In this document: piece after piece, positions 17,055 through 26,133 of the stretch
How the letters are laid out: each line of letters opens with the position of its first letter
Numbering within the stretch: the stretch's first letter is position 1
Source of the DNA: Gemmobacter megaterium
Lineage (GTDB): Bacteria; Pseudomonadota; Alphaproteobacteria; Rhodobacterales; Rhodobacteraceae
Length of the DNA stretch: 64,000 nucleotides
NCBI RefSeq assembly: GCF_900156815.1
Contig: NZ_FTOT01000004.1
Location: 186,001 to 250,000 of the forward strand
Direction of reading: 5' to 3'
Translations under genes and position numbers: made by a program
Notes under the pieces: generated by a model
Told to the model about the DNA's origin: nothing
The model's database searches: none
Seen by the model: the letters and a program-made list of their open reading frames with translations, nothing else

Positions 17055-18989
17055 TCACCCCCGCCCCTCGAGATACCGTCGTCTGGCTTCCTCGGTCCGG
17101 CCCATGTCGCGGACCATGTTGGCAATCGCCACTTCGTCCGATTTGTCGGCATAGCGGAATTCGCTGTCGGCATAGCGGTTGATTTCCTGCACCACCATCT
17201 CAACCGTGATCGGGCGGACCATTTCGCGCAGCATCGCGGTCTTGCGGTCATAGGGCTGGAACAGGAACAGATCGGGCTGTTCCATCCATGCGTCGGGCAG
17301 GTCCACATCCATCGCCCGCACCTTGACCGCATCGGTGATATTCTTGATCGCGCGGCCAGTAAAGCGCGGGTCGGCGGTCTGGATCGCCTTGAGATAGCTG
17401 CCGAGTTTCGCCAGCGTGTCCAGCGGGCCAAGCTCTGCCGCCACCCTGTCCCATACGGCGCGCAACCCGCCCTCGTGCGGCAGGTTGTGGGCGGCGAAAC
17501 TGTCGGCCACCGCGCGCTGGATGGCCTGGGCCGCGAACAGGTCATGCGCGCCCAGGGGAATGGCGTGGTTCTTGCCCAGCAGCAGCGACAGGATGTCGAT
17601 GTAATCCTCGCGCGACTGGGGGCCATCGACCAGGAAGCGCGCGCCCGCGCGCTGGCGCAGCGCGTCATCCACATTCTCGGGAAAATTCGAGAACATGCCA
17701 AAGGTGCAGTTGCCGCGCACGACGGTGTTGGCACCTGCAAACGCCTCCATGAACACCGCCGTCACCTCTTGCTGGCCGGCGCTGGACTGGCGGTCGCCGC
17801 GCTTGCCGGCGATCTGGTCGATATCGTCGATGGTGCCAAAGCCGATCACCGCCGGGTCAAAAATGTTCGTGATGAAGGATTTCGCGTTCTGGCCCGATTT
17901 GCCCTGATAGCTGTCGATCTGGTCGATGCTGAAATTCTGGTAGCGGAACGGATAGCCCGCCACCTTGCAATAGTCGTTCAGCAGCCCGGCCATCATCTGG
18001 ATCAGCGTGGTCTTGCCGGTTCCCGGTGCGCCATCGCCCATGAAGGTGAAGATGAAGCCGCCCAGTTCGGCAAAGGGGTTCAGCTTGCGGTCGAAGTCGT
18101 AGGCCATCAGCATCTTGGCCAGTTTCATCGCCTGATATTTGGCAATGTGGTTGCCGATCACCTCGGAGGGTTTCTTGAACGCCATGGTCAGCGTGGTGCC
18201 GCGCGCCTTGCGGGCCGGGGCAAAGCCCGCGATGGTCAGCCCGTCGGCCTCGACTTGCCAGCTTGCCTGGGTGAAGGGCGCCAGGCGCGGCGCGGTTTCG
18301 GCGCGAGCCTGCGCCTTGGTCATCACCCCCTCGGCAAAGGCGGCAAGGGTGGCCAGCAGGCGGCTGTCATCACTGCCGAAGGCGGCGATGTCCTGATCGA
18401 GTTCCCACAGGGCCCCATGCAGGGCCAGAGCAGCGTTGTCGGTCAACACCTCCTCGACACCGCCGATATCGACGGTGGTCTCGCCCAGATGGGGCGCCAC
18501 CAGATAGGCCAGCGCATTGGCAAAGGTATGCAGGACCGCCAGCGCCTCGGCCGCCAGGAGTTCGGTGAATTCGGCGCGGCGGGGCGCAGGCAGCCGCGAT
18601 TCGAGATTGGCCTTTTTGAGTTCGACCAGCCCGGTGCGGTCGGAATAGGTCTCGCCCATCGCGAGAGCAATCGCCAGCGCCCGGCGCAACGCCTGGGTGG
18701 CAGAGGCGCTGGCGGGGGTGGGCAGGCCATCCTCGGCCACAGCGCCGATCCGGTCCAGCACATGAACGGTGCCCGGCCGCACGGCAGGCCGCGTGACCAG
18801 CCCCGGTGTCGTGGAGCGAAAGCGCGATCTGGCGGGAATCCCGGCAGAACGCTCGGGCGCCGGTTCGGCGCTGCGGGCAGTCGCCAGGCGGGGCGCGTGA
18901 TCAAATCCCTGCAGCAGGGCAAGTGCGGCGGCGTAATGGGCGCGGATCGATTCCTCGCGCAGTTCCATCGTATCGCGGGGGCTGGACAT
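17055..18989 (-). CDS. AAA+ ATPase of the unknown cluster
   Basis: A 644-residue ATPase. The first 290 residues are Ala-rich helices with no recognised domain. A AAA+ module then has Walker A GDGAPGTGKTT near 316-326, a Walker B-like stretch ending GFGTIDDIDQ near 381-390, a sensor-1 region MFSNFPEN near 428, and the likely arginine finger in RQRAGARF near 440. The Walker B carries Asp-Asp in place of the usual Asp-Glu. The C-terminal helical lid is followed by about 100 residues ending near 644. The ATG at 18989 has GAGG six bases upstream. It is the only energy-using enzyme among its operon partners (coiled-coil protein, two hypotheticals, two membrane proteins), so it probably powers their joint activity. 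No family name beyond AAA+ is claimed. Confidence 0.8.
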   Translation of the reverse strand: MSSPRDTMELREESIRAHYAAALALLQGFDHAPRLATARSAEPAPERSAGIPARSRFRSTTPGLVTRPAVRPGTVHVLDRIGAVAEDGLPTPASASATQALRRALAIALAMGETYSDRTGLVELKKANLESRLPAPRRAEFTELLAAEALAVLHTFANALAYLVAPHLGETTVDIGGVEEVLTDNAALALHGALWELDQDIAAFGSDDSRLLATLAAFAEGVMTKAQARAETAPRLAPFTQASWQVEADGLTIAGFAPARKARGTTLTMAFKKPSEVIGNHIAKYQAMKLAKMLMAYDFDRKLNPFAELGGFIFTFMGDGAPGTGKTTLIQMMAGLLNDYCKVAGYPFRYQNFSIDQIDSYQGKSGQNAKSFITNIFDPAVIGFGTIDDIDQIAGKRGDRQSSAGQQEVTAVFMEAFAGANTVVRGNCTFGMFSNFPENVDDALRQRAGARFLVDGPQSREDYIDILSLLLGKNHAIPLGAHDLFAAQAIQRAVADSFAAHNLPHEGGLRAVWDRVAAELGPLDTLAKLGSYLKAIQTADPRFTGRAIKNITDAVKVRAMDVDLPDAWMEQPDLFLFQPYDRKTAMLREMVRPITVEMVVQEINRYADSEFRYADKSDEVAIANMVRDMGRTEEARRRYLEGRG

Positions 18990-19034
18990 GGCGAACCTCG
19001 GGTCAGGCGGAGAGGCCGGGGGTTTCACCCCCGG

Positions 19035-19064
19035 ACCCCCAGGGTATTTGGGGCAAGATGAAAG
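19035..19064. repeat. short dispersed repeat, copy 1
   Basis: An intergenic motif reading ACCCCCAGGGTATTTGGGGC then AAGATGAAAG, between the 375-residue hypothetical gene and the AAA+ gene. Related copies occur at 37593-37616 and 41943-41966 (core GGTATTT..GGCAAGATGAAA). No gene function is evident. Confidence 0.55.
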
Positions 19065-19074
19065 GGGGCCGCAT

Positions 19075-20202
19075 TCAGCGGACCTTCATCACATGGCCGG
19101 CCGGAGCGACCACGAAACGGGTAACGTCATGAAAACCGGGCGGATTGCGTTCGGCCAGCACCTGATAGGGGCGCTCGGGCAGGATGACGAAACGGTGGGT
19201 GGCACTGGCGCCGGTTTCGGCGCCGCGCCCCATGAAGGGGTCAAGGGCGAAGGTCTGGCGTTCCGCAGTGGAGAACCAGCCGGTCTTTTCCCGCTGGCTG
19301 CCCGAAGCGGTCAGCACCTCCAGCGTCCAGACCAGCGACCAGTCCTGGCCTTCGGGCGCGCGGGCCTCGGCCAGCACTTCGCCGATAGGGCCCGATTGCA
19401 GGGTGAAGGCGCTGGAATACATCGGGCCAAGGTGCAGGCGTTTCAGATGCTTGGGGTGCAGATCGTCGTAATCGGTGTCGAAGCCCTGGGCAATCGTCAG
19501 CAGTTTCAGCCCGTTCAGCGACTGCGCCATCAGATGCGACTGCGCGGCCGGCCAGCGGCGGTCATCCCTGGGCAGCGGGACGCGCCCCGAATCCTCGACC
19601 TGCATCAGATAGATGACCGGCAGATTGACCAGCGTGTCATAGACCGCCCATGACAACAGCCAGGTGCGCCGCTGCCCGTCGTCCCCGGCCAGCCACTGGG
19701 CCTGTACGTCATTGCGTGCCAGAAACAGGCCGCCCTGCACCAGCATCTGGTAATAGAGCCGCTGGGCGAGGCTGTATTGCAGCCCCGTCGGCAAGGTATG
19801 TTCGCCGACGATCTGGCGGATCATCCGGTCCTTGAGCTCATCCTCGGAGGGAAGCGCCGCCAGATGCCCCATGGCCTGGGCGGTGTCATTGGCCATGAAC
19901 AGCAGTTCCGCCGCGACGGGAAATCCGCTTTCGTGCCGGTCGAAGGCCAGCCGTTGCCGGATTCCGGCCCCTTCGGCCCGGCCCGTCATCAGATATTTCA
20001 GCGACAGCGCCTGAAAGCTGCGCTGAAGCGCCTCCATATAGCCGCCCATCAGGCGCAGTTCGGGGCGGCTCAGATGGCCATCGCGTTCCAGTTCCGCCGC
20101 GACGCGCGGCATATGGCCGGTGATCCGGTCGAACTTGGCAAAATAGCGCCGGGCGGCAAGGTCATCGTAGAGTTCGGTATGGTCAGGGGCTTGATCGACC
20201 AT
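19075..20202 (-). CDS. conserved hypothetical protein of the unknown cluster
   Basis: A 375-residue, apparently cytoplasmic protein without a signal peptide or membrane helix. I do not recognise the family. The sequence is mainly helical in its first two thirds (for example GYMEALQRSFQALSLKYLM and LAQRLYYQMLVQGGLFLARN). It ends in a beta-rich part with TGWFSTAERQTFALDPFMGRG and a final FVVAPAGHVMKVR. Its start lies 9 bases after the stop of the coiled-coil gene and the AAA+ gene follows 86 bases later. It is therefore likely a subunit or regulator acting with those two. Confidence 0.7.
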   Translation of the reverse strand: MVDQAPDHTELYDDLAARRYFAKFDRITGHMPRVAAELERDGHLSRPELRLMGGYMEALQRSFQALSLKYLMTGRAEGAGIRQRLAFDRHESGFPVAAELLFMANDTAQAMGHLAALPSEDELKDRMIRQIVGEHTLPTGLQYSLAQRLYYQMLVQGGLFLARNDVQAQWLAGDDGQRRTWLLSWAVYDTLVNLPVIYLMQVEDSGRVPLPRDDRRWPAAQSHLMAQSLNGLKLLTIAQGFDTDYDDLHPKHLKRLHLGPMYSSAFTLQSGPIGEVLAEARAPEGQDWSLVWTLEVLTASGSQREKTGWFSTAERQTFALDPFMGRGAETGASATHRFVILPERPYQVLAERNPPGFHDVTRFVVAPAGHVMKVR

Positions 20203-20210
20203 GGGGCGCG

Positions 20211-21287
20211 TCAGTTCTGCCCGTAGAGGTTCTTGTCGTGCTTTTCGACGATCCGGGCAAAGCGGCGGGCAAAGCGTTCATCGGCCTTGGCCTTCTGTTC
20301 CAGAACCTTGCGGGCAAAGACCATGTGGTCCTCGTGCGCTTCGAGCATGTCGGCCATGCGCTGGTTGGTGGCGGTGCCAATGGCGGCCATGGCGGTCTGG
20401 GCCTCTTTGTCGGTCTGGACGCCGATTTCGTTGATGCGGTGCGCGACATCCTGTTGCTGGGCGGTTTTCAGCGACTTGACCAGCGCATCATACAAGACGA
20501 CGCGCTGCTTGGTATCGGTTTGCAGCTTGTTGATCAGCACCAGTTGGGTCGCCGCCTGATTGGTAAGCGAGTCGACCCAGGTCTTGCCCTTTTCGATATA
20601 GCGCTCCAGCGTCTGGGATTTCGCCAGCATCACCTGTTCGTCCTGCACCAGCGCATTGTGACGCGCGTTCAGGGCCGCCAGATCGGTCTCGAGCCGGGTG
20701 CGCGCGGCGGCGTCCTGTTCGACCGAGATCCGGTTTTCCAGTTCGATCAGCCGGGGATCCAGTGCCGCGATTTCGGCCCGTACAGCTTCCAGTTGGCCCA
20801 CCACCGTCTCGCGGTCGGTCAGGGTTTCGCCAAGATTGCCTTCGACCTTGACCTTCTGCTCGTTCAGCAGATCGAGTTGCGATTGCAGCAGGCGCACGAT
20901 CACGTCGGATTTGGCGATCAGATCCTGCAACTTGGTGTCGATGGACGCGGTGCGCAGGCGTTCCTGGCGCAGCGATTCGGATTTGCCGCGCGAGAAGACG
21001 CCGATAAAGCTCTCCCAGCCGGTCTTGCTGCGCATCTCGTCGAAATCCTTCGAGAAGGCGGCCGTCACATCATCCAGCCCCATGATGAGCTCGGCGATAT
21101 TCGCGTTCATCAGTTCGGTGTGTTGGTGAACATCTTCCAGCGTTGCGGTTTCGATGTCGATCTCGGGGCCGTCCTGCGCGATCTTGGCCCGCGCTTCCTC
21201 GACCCTGGCGGTCACGGCGGAGATCCGGGTCTGCGCCTTGGCGACCTCTTCCTGGCTCTTGCGGATTGCGGCATCGAAATCGGCCAT
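20211..21287 (-). CDS. coiled-coil protein, first gene of the unknown cluster (TelA-like architecture)
   Basis: A 358-residue, strongly helical protein with no signal sequence, rich in heptad-like Leu/Ala/Glu/Lys patterns. A first coiled coil covers about residues 5-40 and a long one about 115-245 (RLIELENRISVEQDAAARTR and neighbours). The segment TNQAATQLVLINKLQTDTKQ and its general layout recall TelA/KlaA 'toxic anion resistance' proteins, but the match is weak and I do not assign that family. A central GWESFIGVFSRGKSESLRQE loop looks distinctive. It is the promoter-proximal gene of a seven-gene minus-strand run and faces the divergent M20 amidohydrolase gene. Confidence 0.72.
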   Translation of the reverse strand: MADFDAAIRKSQEEVAKAQTRISAVTARVEEARAKIAQDGPEIDIETATLEDVHQHTELMNANIAELIMGLDDVTAAFSKDFDEMRSKTGWESFIGVFSRGKSESLRQERLRTASIDTKLQDLIAKSDVIVRLLQSQLDLLNEQKVKVEGNLGETLTDRETVVGQLEAVRAEIAALDPRLIELENRISVEQDAAARTRLETDLAALNARHNALVQDEQVMLAKSQTLERYIEKGKTWVDSLTNQAATQLVLINKLQTDTKQRVVLYDALVKSLKTAQQQDVAHRINEIGVQTDKEAQTAMAAIGTATNQRMADMLEAHEDHMVFARKVLEQKAKADERFARRFARIVEKHDKNLYGQN

Positions 21288-21410
21288 GGGATACTCCTGC
21301 GGAAAATACGTTCACCTGATTTGGGAAGCGTTATCGCAAATTGCATCCCCAGCGTCATCCGCTTTCATGCTCTTGCAAGGGACGTCGCGCTGGCGCATCG
21401 TGCGCGCACC

Positions 21411-22685
21411 ATGACCGAAGACCGCATCCTCTCCGAAATCACCGCGCGCCGCGATGACCTGATCGCGCTGACGCAAGACCTCATCCGCATTCCGACGCTG
21501 AATCCGCCGGGGCGCAACTACCGGGAAATCTGCGATTATCTTGCCGCCCGGCTGGAACCCAAGGGTTTCACAGTGGAATTCATCCGGGCCCATGGCGCAC
21601 CGGGCGACAGCGAGACCTATCCGCGCTGGAACCTGCTGGCACGGCGCGAGGGCGGGCAGCCCGGCGAATGCGTGCATTTCAACAGCCACCATGACGTGGT
21701 CGAGGTCGGCCACGGCTGGACCAGGGATCCGTTCGGTGGCGAACTGGCCGATGGCAAGATCTATGGCCGCGGCGCCTGCGACATGAAGGGCGGCCTTGCC
21801 GCCAGCATCATCGCCGCCGAGGCCTTTATCGCCGCCTGCCCCGAGTTCAAGGGCGCGGTCGAGATTTCCGCGACCGCCGACGAGGAATCGGGCGGGTTCG
21901 GCGGCGTGGCCTATATGGCGCAAAAGGGCTATTTCAGCCCGGATCGCGTGCAGCATGTCATCATCCCGGAGCCGCTGCACAAGGACCGTATCTGCCTGGG
22001 CCACCGGGGCGTATGGTGGGCGGAAATCGAAACCAAGGGGCGCATCGCCCATGGCTCGATGCCCTTTCTGGGCGACAGCGCGATCCGCCATATGGGCGCG
22101 GTGCTCGAACAGATGGAACACCAGCTTTATCCATTGTTGACCACCAAGCACACGGCCATGCCGGTGATCCCCGCCGGGGCCCGGCAATCGACCATGAACA
22201 TCAACTCGATCCATGGTGGCGAGCCGGAACCCGAGCCGGGCTTTACCGGCCTGCCAGCGCCCTGTGTGGCCGACCGCTGCCGCATCATCATCGACCGTCG
22301 CTTCCTGATCGAGGAAGACATCAAGGACGTGAAGGGCGAGATCTCGACCCTGCTGGAGCGGGTCAAGGCGCAGCGGCCCAGTTTCGAATACGAGGTGCGC
22401 GACCTGTTCGAAGTGCAGCCCAGCATGACCGACGAATCCGCCCCCGTGGTGCGGACCGTCGCCGGCGCCATCGCCAAGGTTCTGGGCAAACACGCGGAAT
22501 ATGTCGTTTCGCCAGGCACTTATGACCAAAAGCACATCGACCGCATCGGCAAGCTGAAGAACTGCATCGCCTATGGGCCGGGCGTATTGGATCTGGCGCA
22601 CCAGCCGGACGAATGGATCGGCGTGGACGACATGATGGACAGCGCGCGGGTCATGGCGTTGACCCTGAAAGAGTTGCTTTTGTAA
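21411..22685 (+). CDS. M20 family metallohydrolase (ArgE/DapE-type deacylase)
   Basis: A 424-residue zinc-dependent amidohydrolase of the M20 family, removing acyl groups from amino acids or cleaving small peptides. The metal-binding residues are visible: His93 and Asp95 in SHHDVV, Asp124 in GRGACDMKGG, the catalytic/metal pair Glu158-Glu159 in ADEESGG, and a His near the C terminus. The dimerisation domain includes GRIAHGSMPF and QSTMNINSI. The ATG at 21411 is chosen for fit to the family; no strong ribosome site precedes it. A family-5 binding protein gene follows after 67 bases, suggesting the enzyme processes an imported peptide-like compound. ArgE, DapE or N-acylamino acid hydrolase are all possible. 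Confidence 0.82.
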   Translation: MTEDRILSEITARRDDLIALTQDLIRIPTLNPPGRNYREICDYLAARLEPKGFTVEFIRAHGAPGDSETYPRWNLLARREGGQPGECVHFNSHHDVVEVGHGWTRDPFGGELADGKIYGRGACDMKGGLAASIIAAEAFIAACPEFKGAVEISATADEESGGFGGVAYMAQKGYFSPDRVQHVIIPEPLHKDRICLGHRGVWWAEIETKGRIAHGSMPFLGDSAIRHMGAVLEQMEHQLYPLLTTKHTAMPVIPAGARQSTMNINSIHGGEPEPEPGFTGLPAPCVADRCRIIIDRRFLIEEDIKDVKGEISTLLERVKAQRPSFEYEVRDLFEVQPSMTDESAPVVRTVAGAIAKVLGKHAEYVVSPGTYDQKHIDRIGKLKNCIAYGPGVLDLAHQPDEWIGVDDMMDSARVMALTLKELLL

Positions 22686-22752
22686 CTGCTTTCTGGCCTG
22701 ATCCCACCATCACAACAAGGGGCGCAATGCCCCGCGACACGGAGGTTATCCC

Positions 22753-24219
22753 ATGTTCAACCGTATGAAACTCTCGGTGGCGGCGCTGGCGCTGATGGCC
22801 GGTTCCGCGCTGGCGCAGGACAGCGTCACCGTGGGTCTGGTGCTGGAGCCGCCGAACCTCGACCCGACCTCGGGCGCGGCGGCGGCGATCCGCGAAGTTA
22901 CCCAGATCAACATCTTCGAGGGTCTCACCCGCTTTGGCCCGGATGGTTCGATCCATCCGCTTCTGGCCAAGAGCTGGGACGTCGAGGAAGACGGCAAGGT
23001 CTGGGTCTTTCACCTGAACGACGGCGTGAAATTCCATGACGGCACCACGATGGATGCCGAGGACGTCAAGTTCAGCCTGGAACGCGCCACCGCCGAAGGC
23101 AGCACCAACGCCCAAAAGCAGCTTTTCGCCAATATCGAGACCGTCGAGGTGGTGGATCCGCTGACGGTGAAGATCACCATGAAGGCGCCCACGGGCAATT
23201 TCGATTTCAACATGGCCTGGGGCGATGCGGTCATCATGGGGCCGGAATCCGTGGCTGGCAATGCGACCAACCCGGTCGGCACCGGCGCCTTCAAGTTCGT
23301 GAAATGGACCCAGGGCGATTCCATCGAACTGGCGGCCAACCCGGACTACTGGGGCGAAAAACCGGCCCTGGCCCGCGCCACCTTCAAGATCATTTCCGAC
23401 CCGACCGCCGCCTTCAACGCCATGATGACCGGCGAAGTGGACTATTTCCCCAACTTCCCCGCCCCCGAGACGCTGGCCCAGTTCGAAGGCAACCCGGAGT
23501 TCCAGGTTCTCCAGGGCTCGACAGAGGGTGAGACGATCCTTGCCATGAACAACCGGCAGGCGCCGCTGGACAATGTAAAGGTCCGCCAGGCCATCGCCCA
23601 TGCGGTGAACCGCCAGGAGGTGATCGACGGAGCCATGTTCGGCTATGGCACCCCCATCGGCACCCATTTCGCCCCGCACCACCCGGACTACGTGGATCTG
23701 ACCGGCCTTTCGGCCCATGATCCTGAAAAGACCAAGGCCCTGCTGGCCGAGGCCGGCGTGGAAAACCTGAAACTGCGGCTGGCCCTGCCCCCGCCGACCT
23801 ATGCGCGCCGCGGCGGCGAGATCATTGCCGCACAACTGCGGGCCGTCGGGGTCGAGACCGAGATCTCCAACCTCGAATGGGCGCAATGGCTGGAACAGGT
23901 GTTCCGCGGCAAGGATTTCGACCTGACCATCATCAGCCATGTCGAGCCGATGGACATCAACATCTACGCCCGGCCCGATTATTACTTCCAGTATGGCAAG
24001 CCGGAATTCGTCGCCCTGATCGACGAACTGGCCGTGACGGTCGATCCGGACAAGCGCTCGGATCTGACCAAGGCCGCGCAGGAGATGATCGCGCAGGACT
24101 ATGTGAACGTCTATCTGTTCCAACTTGCCAAGGCGGGCGTCGCCAAGGCCGGGCTCAAGGGGCTGTGGGAAAACTGGCCTGCGCCGATCGACGATCTGAC
24201 GGCGATGTCCTGGGAATGA
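22753..24219 (+). CDS. ABC transporter substrate-binding protein, family 5 (peptide/nickel type)
   Basis: A 488-residue periplasmic binding protein of the DppA/OppA family. A classic signal peptide (MFNRMKLSVAALALMAGSALA) is followed by the family core: LDPTSGAAAA, WVFHLNDGVKFHDGTTMDAEDV, NPVGTGAFKFVKW, and DNVKVRQAIAHAVNR. GGAGG lies seven bases before the ATG. No permease or ATPase gene is adjacent, so it is an orphan receptor or shares a transporter elsewhere. Its neighbour, an M20 deacylase, hints that the ligand is a short peptide or acylated amino acid. Confidence 0.88.
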   Translation: MFNRMKLSVAALALMAGSALAQDSVTVGLVLEPPNLDPTSGAAAAIREVTQINIFEGLTRFGPDGSIHPLLAKSWDVEEDGKVWVFHLNDGVKFHDGTTMDAEDVKFSLERATAEGSTNAQKQLFANIETVEVVDPLTVKITMKAPTGNFDFNMAWGDAVIMGPESVAGNATNPVGTGAFKFVKWTQGDSIELAANPDYWGEKPALARATFKIISDPTAAFNAMMTGEVDYFPNFPAPETLAQFEGNPEFQVLQGSTEGETILAMNNRQAPLDNVKVRQAIAHAVNRQEVIDGAMFGYGTPIGTHFAPHHPDYVDLTGLSAHDPEKTKALLAEAGVENLKLRLALPPPTYARRGGEIIAAQLRAVGVETEISNLEWAQWLEQVFRGKDFDLTIISHVEPMDINIYARPDYYFQYGKPEFVALIDELAVTVDPDKRSDLTKAAQEMIAQDYVNVYLFQLAKAGVAKAGLKGLWENWPAPIDDLTAMSWE

Positions 24220-24226
24220 TCCCATC

Positions 24227-24255
24227 GGCAGGGGGGATCCCCCCCTGCCTCTTTC
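24227..24255. terminator. intrinsic terminator after the binding-protein gene
   Basis: A ten-base perfect stem, GGCAGGGGGG at 24227-24236 and CCCCCCTGCC at 24240-24249, with loop ATC, lies 8 bases after the stop codon and is followed by TCTTTCC. A nearly identical hairpin stands at 28317-28338. Confidence 0.6.
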
Positions 24256-24310
24256 CGCTGTGATCGACCGATCCTGCGGGGAACGTTACGGTTGGCCCGC
24301 CAACCGGATC

Positions 24311-24332
24311 AGGGGGCACAAAGCCCCCTTTT
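24311..24332 (+). terminator. second intrinsic terminator, with T-run
   Basis: A seven-base stem, AGGGGGC at 24311-24317 and GCCCCCT at 24323-24329, loop ACAAA, runs straight into TTTT. It lies between the convergent binding-protein and cupin genes and is oriented to stop rightward transcription. Confidence 0.65.
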
Positions 24333-24347
24333 GCTGAACCGGCCCGC

Positions 24348-24686
24348 TCAGGCCAGGATCACATAGTCCTTCACCGTGGTTTCGATCACCTCCCAGGTGC
24401 CGGAGAATCCGGGGCGGATGATCCAGCGGTCCCCGGTTTTCAGAACTGTCTCGCTGCCCTGATCATCCGTCAGGACAGAATGGCCCGATAGGATATGGAC
24501 ATATTCCCACTCGTCATAGGCCACGCGCCACTTGCCCGGCGTCGATTGCCAGATCCCGGCGAACAGCGCCCCGCGCTCTTCGACATTCCAGGTGGTATGT
24601 ACCGGATCCCCGGCCACCAGACGCGACGGATCCGGGCGCGACGTTTGCGGCACAACACTTTCGCGGTGCAGTGGAACTGGATTCAC
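24348..24686 (-). CDS. cupin domain protein (DUF861 / cupin_3 type)
   Basis: A 112-residue single-domain cupin, a small beta-barrel of the DUF861 group that includes ureidoglycolate-related and EutQ-like proteins. Visible are TTWNVEERGALFAGIWQSTP, then WRVAYDEWEYVHILSG with the conserved YxEWEYCHIL-like core, and GDRWIIRPGFSGTWEV. Translation starts at a GTG (24686) with GAGGG five bases upstream. It lies 36 bases after the LysR gene on the same strand. Its function is not predictable from sequence. Confidence 0.8.
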   Translation of the reverse strand: MNPVPLHRESVVPQTSRPDPSRLVAGDPVHTTWNVEERGALFAGIWQSTPGKWRVAYDEWEYVHILSGHSVLTDDQGSETVLKTGDRWIIRPGFSGTWEVIETTVKDYVILA

Positions 24687-24721
24687 GTGACCCTCATGCA
24701 GATGAATGGGGCAGACTGGCG

Positions 24722-25630
24722 CTAGTCTGCGAAAAAGGTGCTGCGGCTCTTGCGCACCTCGGACTGGATGAATTCGGCCACGGCCTGCACCCGGGCCAGA
24801 TTGCGGTTGTCCTCGTGGATCATCAGCCAGAGTTCCCGGTCGATCTGGAATTCGACCGGAACCGGGACAAATTCGGGCCGCCCGTCCACCACGAAATCGG
24901 GCAGAAACCCGATGCCCTGCCCGGCCAGAACCGCATTGATCTGCGCCAACAGGTTCGAGCTGGCAAACCGCGCCCGGACCTTGCCGGGCAACAAGGGCAG
25001 AAAATCGACGGGCGGTTCGGTGCCCAGATTCTCGACATAACCGATGATCGGCGCAGCCTGGAGCGCCTCGAAACTGCGGGGCAGTTCATGCAGGTCGCAA
25101 TAGCTGCGGCTGGCATAAAGGCGGATGCGATATTCCGTCAACTTGCGCGCCGTCAGCCGTCCGGTCGCGGGTTTTTGCAGCCCGATGACAATATCCACCT
25201 CGCGGTCGGCCAGGCTGTAGCGCGTTTGCGATGGATAAAGCTGGACCCGCAATTCCGGGTGATCGGTGCAAAGCTGCGCTAGCCGAGGCGCCAGAAAGAT
25301 GCTGCCAAACCCGTCCGGCGCGGCCACCCGCACCGTGCCGCGCAATTCATCGTTGCGGTTGGTGATCTCGCCTTCGCACCGGATCAGCGCGCTTTCCATC
25401 TGCTGCGCCAGTTCCACCACCCGCGCCCCGGCCGCCGTGGTCGAATAGCCCGACCGGGTGCGGTTGAACAGCGCCGTGTTCAGCAGTTGCTCCAGCCTGC
25501 TGACCCGACGGCTGACTGTGGTGTGGTCCACGCGCAACTGCTGCGCCGCCCCCGAAACCGAGCGCGCCCGCGCAACGGCCAGAACATAGCGCAGATCGTC
25601 CCACTGGAACCTGTCCTGTGCATGTTGCAT
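24722..25630 (-). CDS. LysR family transcriptional regulator
   Basis: A 302-residue DNA-binding regulator. The N-terminal winged helix-turn-helix is clear (RSVSGAAQQLRVDHTTVSRR, about residues 23-42, with RLEQLLNTALFNR after it). The effector-binding domain has the usual two-lobe pattern (VRVAAPDGFGSIFLAP; DIVIGL; GIGFLPDFVV). The start at 25630 (MQHAQDRFQWDDLRYVLAV) fits the family N terminus, although the AGGA before it touches the ATG; a GTG twelve codons upstream is possible. It shares a strand with the downstream cupin and may control it or the adjacent transporter. No operator could be assigned. Confidence 0.87.
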   Translation of the reverse strand: MQHAQDRFQWDDLRYVLAVARARSVSGAAQQLRVDHTTVSRRVSRLEQLLNTALFNRTRSGYSTTAAGARVVELAQQMESALIRCEGEITNRNDELRGTVRVAAPDGFGSIFLAPRLAQLCTDHPELRVQLYPSQTRYSLADREVDIVIGLQKPATGRLTARKLTEYRIRLYASRSYCDLHELPRSFEALQAAPIIGYVENLGTEPPVDFLPLLPGKVRARFASSNLLAQINAVLAGQGIGFLPDFVVDGRPEFVPVPVEFQIDRELWLMIHEDNRNLARVQAVAEFIQSEVRKSRSTFFAD

Positions 25631-25767
25631 TCCTGCACACCCGTCCAGCGTTGCCACGTTGCCCTGTCGTCTGCCGGCTGTCGCCATGCCCGGCAGCGCG
25701 GCATGTTTGCAGGCTTTTGCCCGAATGGAAAGGGGAAGGGCAAGAACGCGATCGCGGGGGGCGCTGG

Positions 25768-26133
25768 CTATGCGCAGCGCGCGCCCCACCACATCCGCAC
25801 AGGCGCATCGGCCGCCAGCGCCAGATCGTGGCACTGGCCCGCCGCACACACTCGCCACCCCGAAGGCGTGGCGCCGGAACTTGCCAGCACAACCAGTTTC
25901 TGCGGCGGCACCTGCACCCGGTACCGCCAGCCGCCCGGCACGCGCCAGGCTCCGTCGGGGATCTCCATCCCGGCGCCGGGGCCGGCGATCCGGGCTTCGA
26001 CAGGGTGCAGGCCCTCGGGGCCGGCGACCCAGCTTTCCTCCCACTGGGTGCGGGTGACGGAATGGGTCCATTCCAGGGTGAACCTGTCCGCTGCCAGCGC
26101 CAGAATGGCGCCGGCAGCAGCCACGCACAGCAT
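25768..26133 (-). CDS. DUF1850 domain protein (TAXI-TRAP accessory)
   Basis: A 121-residue protein matching DUF1850 in outline: an N-terminal hydrophobic segment (LCVAAAGAILALAA), then FTLEWTHSVTRTQWEESWV, in which the WxHSVE/TRxxWxE signature is typical, and a C-terminal Cys-containing region. DUF1850 genes are commonly found beside fused-permease TAXI TRAP transporters, as here; their role is not established. Its ATG overlaps the stop of the permease gene by one base (TGATG), so it is co-translated with the permease. Confidence 0.8.
   Translation of the reverse strand: MLCVAAAGAILALAADRFTLEWTHSVTRTQWEESWVAGPEGLHPVEARIAGPGAGMEIPDGAWRVPGGWRYRVQVPPQKLVVLASSGATPSGWRVCAAGQCHDLALAADAPVRMWWGARCA

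Noticed and set aside
20238-22685. Reading the M20 gene as an 815-residue protein
   Set aside because: The first 391 codons are antisense to the coiled-coil gene. The M20 domain starts cleanly at 21411.
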